The notes beneath the pieces are model-generated. The model did no database searches. It worked only from the letters and a program-made list of their open reading frames with translations, and was not told the origin of the DNA. The position numbers and the translations under genes are program-made. A DNA stretch of 5,155 nucleotides, from the NCBI GenBank assembly GCA_947469815.1, contig CANIRI010000191.1, positions 1-5,155 on the forward strand, given 5' to 3'. Origin of the DNA: Comamonadaceae bacterium. GTDB taxonomy: Bacteria; Pseudomonadota; Gammaproteobacteria; Burkholderiales; Burkholderiaceae_C. Position 1 is the first letter of the stretch. The number at the start of each line of letters is the position of its first letter. Positions 1 to 5,155 of this stretch are shown in pieces.

Positions 1-1790
1 ACTTGCGCGACATCGCCGAGTCACAAGGTGGCTCGCTGATTGAGCGACGCACGATTGAGCAGTTTTTTGACCCCGAGAAGAACATGTTCTTGCCGGATCG
101 CTTCATCAAAGGTGAATGCCCCAAGTGCCACGCCAAAGACCAGTACGGCGACAACTGCGAGGTATGTGGCGCGGTGTATGCCCCCACCGATTTGATCAAC
201 CCGTTCTCGGCCTTGTCAGGGGCCAAGCCTGAATTGAAAAGTTCTGAGCATTTTTTCTTCAAGCTGTCGGATCCGCGTTGTGTTGAGTTTTTGCAAAACT
301 GGACGCAAGACGGCAAGCTGCAACCCGAAGTGGCCAACAAGGTCAAAGAGTGGTTCAGCGTGCGCACCAACCCCGATGGCTCCACCAGCGAAGGCTTGGG
401 CGACTGGGACATTTCACGCGACGCACCCTACTTCGGCATCGAGATTCCGGACGCGCCGGGCAAATATTTTTATGTCTGGCTGGACGCGCCCGTGGGCTAC
501 CTGGCCTCGCTGAAAAACCTGCTGAATAAGCGTGGCGAAGACTACGCCGCCTATTTGGCGCAACCCGGGCTTGAGCAGTACCACTTCATCGGCAAGGACA
601 TCGTCACGTTCCACACCCTGTTCTGGCCTGCGATGCTGCATTTCAGTGGCCGCAAAGCGCCTGACAAGGTGTTTGTGCATGGCTTCCTAACAGTGAATAA
701 CGGCGAGAAGATGAGCAAAAGCCGCGGTACCGGCCTGGACCCGCTCAAGTACCTGAGCCTGAGCATGAACCCCGAGTGGCTGCGCTATTACCTGGCGGCC
801 AAACTCTCGGCGCGCAACGAGGACATTGACTTCAACGCCGATGACTTTATGGCGCGGGTGAACAGTGATTTGATTGGCAAGTTTGTGAATATTGCGAGCC
901 GGGCGGCGGGGTTTTTGACCAAGCGCTTTGAGGGCAAACTGAGCACCGACTTCGGCCCGCAAGGCTTTGCGCTGCTGAGCGAGTTACGTGAAGCCTCGGA
1001 CGGCATTGCCGCCCTGTATGAAACACGCGAGTTCGGCAAAGCCACCCGCGAAATCATGCTGATGGCCGACAAGGTGAACGCCTATGTCGATCAAAACAAG
1101 CCCTGGGACTTGGCCAAGGACGCTGCCAACGACCAAGCCCTGCACCAGGTCTGCTCTACGCTGGTGAACACTTTCGCCGTGCTGGCGCGCTATCTCGCCC
1201 CGGTCTTGCCATCGCAGGCACATTCGGTCGAAGGCTTTACCGGCAGCGATATGAAAGACTGGAACGCCGTTGCGTCCGAAGTTGTCAGCATCCAGCCCTA
1301 TCAGCACCTCATGCAACGCGTCACCCCCGAACAACTTGACGCCCTCTTCGAACCGCCTGCGAAATCGGGATCTGACCCCAATTTCTCCGGCTCTGAAGCT
1401 GGTTCATCTGCCGGAGTTTTACTCCCCCCAGGCGGCGAAGACATCGCACCCGCCATCTCCATGGACGACTTCGCCAAGATCGATTTGCGCATCGCCAAGA
1501 TCGTGAACTGCGAAGCGGTGGAAGGCTCGGTCAAGCTGCTGCGCCTCACGCTCGATGTGGGCGAGGGCCGCATGCGCAATGTGTTCAGCGGTATCGCCAG
1601 CATGTACAAGCCCGAAGACTTGATCGGCCAACTCACCGTGATGGTCGCCAACCTCGCGCCGCGCAAAATGAAGTTTGGCGTGAGCGAAGGCATGGTGCTG
1701 GCGGCCAGCCACGCGGATGAGAAAGCGCAACCCGGCATCTACATCTTGAACCCCTGGCCTGGTGCACAGCCCGGCATGCGGATTCACTGA
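1..1790 (+). CDS. metG: Methionyl-tRNA synthetase, 5'-truncated by window edge
   Basis: Cytoplasmic class I aminoacyl-tRNA synthetase that charges initiator and elongator tRNA-Met with methionine using ATP. Reading from the first complete codon (position 3), 595 residues are visible. About 105 N-terminal residues, including the HIGH motif, are missing, judged by alignment from memory to the 677-residue E. coli enzyme. Visible in order: a zinc knuckle with Cys39, 42, 52 and 55 (CPKC...CEVC), same spacing as E. coli; the YVWLDAP block at 157-163; KMSKS at 236-240; a helical anticodon-binding domain at about 250-440, with Asn296, Arg300 and Pro367-Trp368 matching the E. coli anticodon-reading residues; a low-complexity linker at about 450-485; and a C-terminal OB-fold tRNA-binding (Trbp111/EMAP-like) domain at about 486-595, so this is the dimeric long form. 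The TTG at position 3 is an internal Leu codon, not a start. The linker is about nine residues longer than in E. coli and contains a palindrome. nadB follows after 3 bp. Confidence 0.97.
   Translation, partial: LRDIAESQGGSLIERRTIEQFFDPEKNMFLPDRFIKGECPKCHAKDQYGDNCEVCGAVYAPTDLINPFSALSGAKPELKSSEHFFFKLSDPRCVEFLQNWTQDGKLQPEVANKVKEWFSVRTNPDGSTSEGLGDWDISRDAPYFGIEIPDAPGKYFYVWLDAPVGYLASLKNLLNKRGEDYAAYLAQPGLEQYHFIGKDIVTFHTLFWPAMLHFSGRKAPDKVFVHGFLTVNNGEKMSKSRGTGLDPLKYLSLSMNPEWLRYYLAAKLSARNEDIDFNADDFMARVNSDLIGKFVNIASRAAGFLTKRFEGKLSTDFGPQGFALLSELREASDGIAALYETREFGKATREIMLMADKVNAYVDQNKPWDLAKDAANDQALHQVCSTLVNTFAVLARYLAPVLPSQAHSVEGFTGSDMKDWNAVASEVVSIQPYQHLMQRVTPEQLDALFEPPAKSGSDPNFSGSEAGSSAGVLLPPGGEDIAPAISMDDFAKIDLRIAKIVNCEAVEGSVKLLRLTLDVGEGRMRNVFSGIASMYKPEDLIGQLTVMVANLAPRKMKFGVSEGMVLAASHADEKAQPGIYILNPWPGAQPGMRIH
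1361..1385. repeat. 25-bp imperfect palindrome inside metG, REP/RAYT-like
   Basis: The arms GAAATCGGGATC (1361-1372) and GACCCCAATTTC (1374-1385) are inverted repeats around a central T. Ten of 12 pairs match. The two mismatches (1366/1380 and 1370/1376) are C/A and A/C on the + strand, which become G-T/G-U wobbles on the - strand, so the - strand folds better. It is read in frame as a Lys-Ser-Gly-Ser-Asp-Pro-Asn-Phe-Ser stretch in the domain linker. The GGGxTCxGACCCC core resembles sequences I recall beside IS200-like RAYT transposase genes in Proteobacteria. That origin is inference; no transposase is present here and no second copy was seen in the window. Confidence 0.55.
1385..1425. repeat. 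Two overlapping, mutually exclusive inverted repeats in metG linker
   Basis: CTCCGGC (1385-1391) pairs perfectly with GCCGGAG (1410-1416) across 18 nt. Inside that loop TGAA (1394-1397) can pair with TTCA (1403-1406). The right arm is followed by TTTT (1417-1420). A second perfect hairpin, GGAGT (1413-1417), TTT, ACTCC (1421-1425), uses part of the same arm, so both cannot form at once. The first is terminator-like but has a long loop and a short T run, and it lies within an essential coding sequence, so efficient termination is unlikely. A role is not known; the repeats may be part of the same inserted element as the adjacent palindrome. Confidence 0.5.
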
Positions 1791-1793
1791 TTT

Positions 1794-3404
1794 ATGCAGA
1801 GCCATACACCAGGGGCCACGCTGCACTTTGACGTCTTGATTGTCGGCAGCGGCCTGGCAGGCCTGAGCGCGGCGCTCTTACTGGCGCAGCAGAACAAACG
1901 GGTAGCCATCATCACCAAACGCGCAGTGCGCGAAGGCTCCAGCGGCTGGGCGCAAGGTGGGATTGCAGCCGTGTGGGACAAGACCGACAGCTTCGCAGCG
2001 CACGTGGACGACACGCTGGTAGCCGGTGCCGGTTTGTGCGACCTGGCGGCCACGCAGTTTGTCGTCGAGCAAGCGCCCAACGCCATTGCCTGGCTGCAGA
2101 CACTGGGCGTGCCCTTTTCTGAGGAAGACGGGCAGCTGCACCTGACACGCGAAGGCGGCCACAGCGCGCGGCGCATCGTCCATGCTACCGACGCCACGGG
2201 CGCAGCCGTGCAGCGCACCCTGATCGAGCGGGTGCAGACCATGCCGCAGATCACACTGTTCGAGAACCACACACTGGTCGACCTGATCCACACCGACAAG
2301 CTGGGCCACAACGGCGTGCCCGACCGGCGCTGCGTAGGCTTGTATGCCTTGGATGCAGAGAGCGATGAGGTTCTGACCTTCTCTGCGCCGCACACACTCC
2401 TGGCTACCGGCGGCGCGGGCAAGGTCTATCTGTACACCACCAACCCGGACACAGCCACCGGTGACGGCATTGCCGCGGCCTGGCGCGCGGGCTGCCGGGT
2501 GCAGAACATGGAGTTCATCCAGTTCCACCCCACCTGCCTGTACCACCCGCACGCGAAATCTTTTTTGATCAGCGAAGCCGTGCGCGGTGAGGGCGGACGC
2601 CTGCTGCTGCCCGACGGCACGCGCTTTATGCCCGGCCACGACGCCCGCGCAGAACTGGCTCCGCGCGACGTAGTGGCCCGCGCCATCGACTTCGAGATGA
2701 AAAAAGGTGGTTTGGACTGCGTGTACCTGGACATTTCGCACCAGCCACTGGCCTTTATCCAGGAACACTTCCCCACCATTTACGCGCGCTGCCTGGAACT
2801 CGGCATCGACATGAGCCGCCAGCCGATACCGGTGGTGCCCGCTGCGCACTACACCTGTGGCGGCGTGCGCACCGACCTGCACGGCCAGACCGACCTGGCG
2901 GGCCTGTATGCGATTGGCGAAGCGGCGTGTACCGGCCTGCATGGGGCGAACCGGCTGGCTAGTAACTCGCTGGTTGAATGCATGGTGTTTGCCCGCGCGG
3001 CCAGCGAAGACATCGCCCGCCAGAGCGCCCCCACCGTGCCGCCGCTGCCTGCCTGGGACGACAGCCGCGTGACCGACGCAGACGAATCCGTGGTGATTTC
3101 GCACAACTGGGACGAACTGCGCCGCTTCATGTGGGACTACGTGGGCATCGTGCGAACCAACAAGCGCCTGGAGCGCGCCGCGCACCGCATCGCGCTGCTG
3201 CAGGGCGAGATCCAGGAGTTCTACGCCAACTTCCACGTCAGCCGCGACCTGCTGGAGCTGCGCAACCTGGTGCAGGTGGCCGACCTGATCGTCCAAAGCG
3301 CCCTCGCCCGCCACGAGAGCCGGGGCCTGCACTTCAGCCGGGATTACCCGGGGATGCTGGATGCGGCGATGCCCACTACGCTGGTGCCTGAGCGGCGGGA
3401 TTGA
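1794..3404 (+). CDS. nadB: L-aspartate oxidase
   Basis: FAD enzyme that oxidises L-aspartate to iminoaspartate, using oxygen or fumarate as acceptor. NadA (quinolinate synthase) then uses the product in de novo NAD synthesis. The 536 residues match the usual full length (E. coli 540). The N-terminal FAD-binding fold has the GxGxxG motif at Gly18, Gly20 and Gly23 in [11 protein letters not shown], then SSGWAQGG at 49-56. Residues expected in the active site by analogy with E. coli NadB are present: Glu120 in LTREGGHS, His245 in FIQFHPT, Arg291 in LAPRD, His352 in AHYTCGG and Arg387 in [10 protein letters not shown]. The helical C-terminal domain typical of the succinate dehydrogenase/fumarate reductase flavoprotein family occupies about 430-536. 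The ATG at 1794 is the only sensible start, but the Shine-Dalgarno is weak (GCGGA, 1778-1782). With the metG stop only 3 bp upstream, translation is probably coupled. nadA and nadC are not in the window. The stop abuts the convergent ATPase stop. Confidence 0.97.
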   Translation: MQSHTPGATLHFDVLIVGSGLAGLSAALLLAQQNKRVAIITKRAVREGSSGWAQGGIAAVWDKTDSFAAHVDDTLVAGAGLCDLAATQFVVEQAPNAIAWLQTLGVPFSEEDGQLHLTREGGHSARRIVHATDATGAAVQRTLIERVQTMPQITLFENHTLVDLIHTDKLGHNGVPDRRCVGLYALDAESDEVLTFSAPHTLLATGGAGKVYLYTTNPDTATGDGIAAAWRAGCRVQNMEFIQFHPTCLYHPHAKSFLISEAVRGEGGRLLLPDGTRFMPGHDARAELAPRDVVARAIDFEMKKGGLDCVYLDISHQPLAFIQEHFPTIYARCLELGIDMSRQPIPVVPAAHYTCGGVRTDLHGQTDLAGLYAIGEAACTGLHGANRLASNSLVECMVFARAASEDIARQSAPTVPPLPAWDDSRVTDADESVVISHNWDELRRFMWDYVGIVRTNKRLERAAHRIALLQGEIQEFYANFHVSRDLLELRNLVQVADLIVQSALARHESRGLHFSRDYPGMLDAAMPTTLVPERRD

Positions 3405-3407
3405 TCA
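3402..3407. other. Abutting convergent stop codons (TGATCA)
   Basis: The nadB stop TGA (3402-3404) is followed directly by TCA (3405-3407), the complement of the ATPase gene's TGA. The convergent genes thus share no intergenic bases, and the junction is a 6-bp palindrome. No GC-rich hairpin with a T run is visible on either side, so any terminator would have to lie within the opposite gene, or transcripts overlap at their 3' ends. Confidence 0.9.
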
Positions 3408-4064
3408 CCACAGCAACTGCAGCGCCCCCTCCAACAAGCGCAAACCTCGCGCGCCCACGCTGCGCGCCTCGGCCTCATCGTGGGTAACCCAGACCACGGC
3501 CATGCCGGCCTGGGCTATGCGCTGCTGAAACTCGGCACGCAGGGTGTCGCGCAATGCCGCGTCCAGCGCGGAAAAGGGCTCATCCAGCAAAAGGATGCGC
3601 GGCGCTGTGATCAGCGCACGCGCCAGCGCCACCCGCTGTTGTTCGCCACCGGAAAGCTGCCAGACCCGCGCCAACGCGTGCGCCTGCATGCCAAAGCGCT
3701 CCAGCAGCGTGTTGGCCTGGTTACGCGCCTGCGCGCTGCGCAGGCCCTGCTCGATCAGCCCGAAAGCGACGTTGTCCTGCACGTTCAGGTGCGGGAACAG
3801 CGCAAAGTCCTGGAATAACAAACCGCACTGGCGGCGGTGCGGCGGCAGCGCAGAGATATCGCGCCCGTCCAGCCACACCTGACCTGCGTCGGGCGCTTCC
3901 AATCCGGCAATGATTTTCAACAAGGTGCTCTTGCCGCTGCCCGACGGACCGAGCACTGCCACGGTTTCACCCGCTGCCACCTGCAAGTCCAGACCGCGCA
4001 ACAGACTGCGGGATTCGCCGCGCGCGGGCTTCCAGGTTTTGCTTATGGCGCGCAACTCAAGCAT
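3405..4064 (-). CDS. ABC importer ATP-binding protein, ThiQ/FbpC-like
   Basis: Cytoplasmic ATPase subunit that powers the importer whose permease is encoded just upstream. With the ATG at 4064-4062 it is 219 residues and has a complete nucleotide-binding domain: Walker A GPSGSGKST at 39-47, Q-loop Gln85 in LLFQDFALFPHL, signature LSGGEQQR at 137-144, Walker B ILLLDEP at 157-163 with catalytic Glu162, D-loop SALD at 165-168, and switch His195 in VTHDEAE. The chain ends soon after the H-loop and has no C-terminal TOBE regulatory domain. It is therefore as compact as ThiQ (about 232 residues) and much shorter than FbpC, PotA or CysA (about 350). The Q-loop wording is common to the iron, spermidine and sulfate group as well. 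Substrate is unresolved between thiamine or its phosphates and iron. I chose the ATG over an in-frame GTG at 4070-4068 because GGAGG lies 6 nt before the ATG. The gene overlaps the permease stop by 8 bp. Confidence 0.9.
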   Translation of the reverse strand: MLELRAISKTWKPARGESRSLLRGLDLQVAAGETVAVLGPSGSGKSTLLKIIAGLEAPDAGQVWLDGRDISALPPHRRQCGLLFQDFALFPHLNVQDNVAFGLIEQGLRSAQARNQANTLLERFGMQAHALARVWQLSGGEQQRVALARALITAPRILLLDEPFSALDAALRDTLRAEFQQRIAQAGMAVVWVTHDEAEARSVGARGLRLLEGALQLLW

Positions 4065-5155
4065 GCTCACCCTCCCCGCCCGAATCCGCGCCCCATGGCC
4101 ATTCCAGCAATATAAACACCGCTAGCGCCAGCGCCATCAGCGCACACGCCAGCACCAGCGCTGCGTCATAGCGGGATGCCCCGGGCTGGCTGAGCTGCTC
4201 GTACACCAGCGTGGTCAGCGTGGCCCATTCGGGGCGGCTCAAAAACAAGGTGACCGCAAACTCGCCCACGGCGGTGGCGGCGGCAAATGCCATACCGCGG
4301 CGCAGCGCCGGTTGCAGCAAAGGCCAGGTGATACGCCAGAACGCGCGCCAGGGGCTGGCCCCCAGCGTGCGCGCGGCGGCCAGGTAGTGCGCGGGCATGC
4401 CGTCCAAGCCCGCCGCCAGCGATGTGGCGACAAAGGGATAGGCCAGTAGCGCGTAGGCCGCGACCAGCAGCGGCGCGCTGGCGGTCCATGACGGGTACAG
4501 CAGCAGCAAGCCAAAGGCTACTAGGATGGGCGACACCACAAACGGCAAAAAAGCCAGCACACGCAGCACGGCCCAACGTTGCGCCGCCAGCGCGTGGCAA
4601 ACGCCCAGCACAGTGGCCAAAGCCAAGGCGCAGGCCGAAAAACGCAGCGTATTCCACAGCGCGTGCAGGGTATCCGGGTCCGCCAGCACAGCCCAGGCCT
4701 GCGGCCCGGCCGATAACGCCCGCCAGACAATCGCCGCAACCGGCGCGCCGCACAGCAGCCCCAGCACCGAGACACAGCCGACAACCGCTAACCACTGCCC
4801 CAGGCTGCGCGGGCGCTGCCGGGCAATCCGGTCTGCGCGCACGGGCGTGGCCAAGCGCCGCTCCAAGGCTGAATACGCCAGGGCGCACAAACCAGTGGTC
4901 AGCAGCATCCAGCCGGCCAGCACTCCGGCTTGCGTCAGCTGCAGCTCGTGAGCGACCAGGGTGTAAATCTCGACCTCCACCGTCGCGTAGCGCGGCCCGC
5001 CCAGCAGCAGCGCCAAACCGAAGCCGGAAAAGCAGTACAAAAAAACCAGGCACAAAGCCGACATCAGCCAGGGCAGGATGGCCGGCCATTCGATGCGCCA
5101 GAACGCCCGCCAAGGCGTCGCGCCCAGCGTGCGCGCAGCGGCCAAGCGCGATGCG
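4057..5155 (-). CDS. ABC importer permease with two fused MetI domains, ThiP/FbpB-like; N-terminus beyond window
   Basis: Inner-membrane channel subunit of a binding-protein-dependent importer. The visible 365 residues hold the end of the first permease domain and all of the second. Eight hydrophobic segments are apparent, two then six, as expected if the full protein has about 12. Each half carries a cytoplasmic coupling (EAA) loop for the ATPase: LAAARTLGATPWRAFWRI near the visible start and LAAARTLGASPWRAFWRI about 254 residues later. The first half (FSGFGLALLLGG followed by TVEVEIY) resembles E. coli ThiP (FASFATVLSLGGG, TIELAIY). The end of the second half (AVGEFAVTLFLSRPEWATL) is also common in permeases annotated as ferric-iron importers, so the substrate is uncertain and no gene symbol is given. 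The TTG at 5145 is an internal Leu codon; the frame stays open to the edge. The C-terminus is hydrophilic (GADSGGEGEHA), and the stop overlaps the ATPase start. Confidence 0.9.
   Translation of the reverse strand, partial: ASRLAAARTLGATPWRAFWRIEWPAILPWLMSALCLVFLYCFSGFGLALLLGGPRYATVEVEIYTLVAHELQLTQAGVLAGWMLLTTGLCALAYSALERRLATPVRADRIARQRPRSLGQWLAVVGCVSVLGLLCGAPVAAIVWRALSAGPQAWAVLADPDTLHALWNTLRFSACALALATVLGVCHALAAQRWAVLRVLAFLPFVVSPILVAFGLLLLYPSWTASAPLLVAAYALLAYPFVATSLAAGLDGMPAHYLAAARTLGASPWRAFWRITWPLLQPALRRGMAFAAATAVGEFAVTLFLSRPEWATLTTLVYEQLSQPGASRYDAALVLACALMALALAVFILLEWPWGADSGGEGEHA
4071..4075 (-). promoter_or_regulatory. Ribosome binding site deciding the ATPase start
   Basis: On the - strand GGAGG (4075-4071), part of GGGGAGGG, ends 6 nt before the ATG at 4064-4062, which is ideal spacing. 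The in-frame GTG at 4070-4068 directly touches this motif and so could not be served by it. The site lies inside the last codons of the permease gene, consistent with translational coupling. Confidence 0.75.
4321..4383 (-). repeat. EAA coupling-loop repeat, copy 2 (second permease domain)
   Basis: The partner of copy 1, encoding AAARTLGASPWRAFWRITWP. The two residue differences from copy 1 are Thr to Ser after LGA and Glu to Thr before the last Trp-Pro. The rest of the two domains is far less similar, so the likeness is confined to this loop. Confidence 0.75.
5083..5145 (-). repeat. EAA coupling-loop repeat, copy 1 (first permease domain)
   Basis: These 21 codons encode the cytoplasmic loop with AAARTLGATPWRAFWRIEWP. 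By hand alignment they match copy 2 at 4321-4383 at 50 of 63 bases and 19 of 21 residues. Most differences are synonymous. In the family this loop contacts the ATPase, so functional constraint explains part of the similarity. Confidence 0.75.

Noticed and set aside
3..5. TTG as a start codon for metG
   Set aside because: The protein starting here would lack the HIGH-motif half of the catalytic domain. The frame is open to the window edge, so this is an internal Leu codon.
1878..3332. A 484-codon open frame antisense to nadB
   Set aside because: It lies wholly opposite an unmistakable full-length nadB. The translation shows no recognisable domain and is rich in Val, Ala, Gly, His and Gln, as expected of a complementary frame in GC-rich DNA.
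3338..3351. CCGGG-ATTA-CCCGG as a nadB terminator
   Set aside because: The stem is only 5 bp, there is no T run after it, and it lies about 50 bp before the stop codon within coding sequence.
2978..3391. A 137-codon + strand frame inside nadB
   Set aside because: Arg/Pro/Ala-rich shadow of the nadB C-terminal region with no features of its own.
4065..4070. GTG at 4070-4068 as the ATPase start
   Set aside because: It touches the Shine-Dalgarno GGAGG with no spacing; the ATG at 4064 is 6 nt from it and adds only a two-residue difference.
4166..5113. A 315-codon open frame on the - strand in another frame of the permease
   Set aside because: It overlaps the permease, whose frame shows proper membrane segments and EAA loops. 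This frame gives Gly/Ala/Arg-rich sequence without family features.
5143..5145. TTG as the permease start
   Set aside because: It lies inside the first EAA loop; codons for Ala, Ser and Arg precede it in frame to the window edge.

Overview
The window is ordinary, gene-dense bacterial chromosome. It is GC-rich, with mostly G/C third codon positions, and there is almost no intergenic DNA. The MetG, NadB and ABC-transporter proteins look like those of Betaproteobacteria, most likely Burkholderiales of the Comamonadaceae type (Rhodoferax, Polaromonas or similar). That placement rests on recognising the protein style, not on a search.

There are four genes in two convergent pairs. On the + strand, the 3' part of metG (methionyl-tRNA synthetase; its first ~105 codons lie to the left of the window) ends at 1790. 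nadB (L-aspartate oxidase, first step of NAD synthesis from aspartate) starts 3 bp later and runs to 3404. On the - strand, a two-domain ABC-transporter permease enters from the right edge (N-terminus outside the window). It overlaps by 8 bp the gene for its ATPase, which ends at 3405. The nadB stop and the ATPase stop abut with no base between them, forming TGA|TCA. There is no gene-free stretch longer than a few bases, and I see no RNA gene, CRISPR array, complete insertion sequence, riboswitch or convincing intrinsic terminator.

The metG-nadB pair looks like one transcription unit with coupled translation. The permease and ATPase form the inner-membrane and energy parts of an importer of the ThiP/ThiQ-FbpB/FbpC group (thiamine or thiamine phosphates versus ferric iron). 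The binding-protein gene expected with them would lie beyond the right edge.

I do not see a new biological system. The most unusual signal is a 25-bp imperfect palindrome (1361-1385), followed at once by two overlapping, mutually exclusive hairpins (to 1425). All lie inside the metG segment coding for the flexible linker between the anticodon-binding domain and the C-terminal tRNA-binding domain. The palindrome resembles sequence I associate with REP/RAYT (IS200-like transposase) repeats, and may be a mobile repeat that landed in frame and now codes for linker. A second observation is that the two cytoplasmic coupling loops of the permease are nearly identical to each other.
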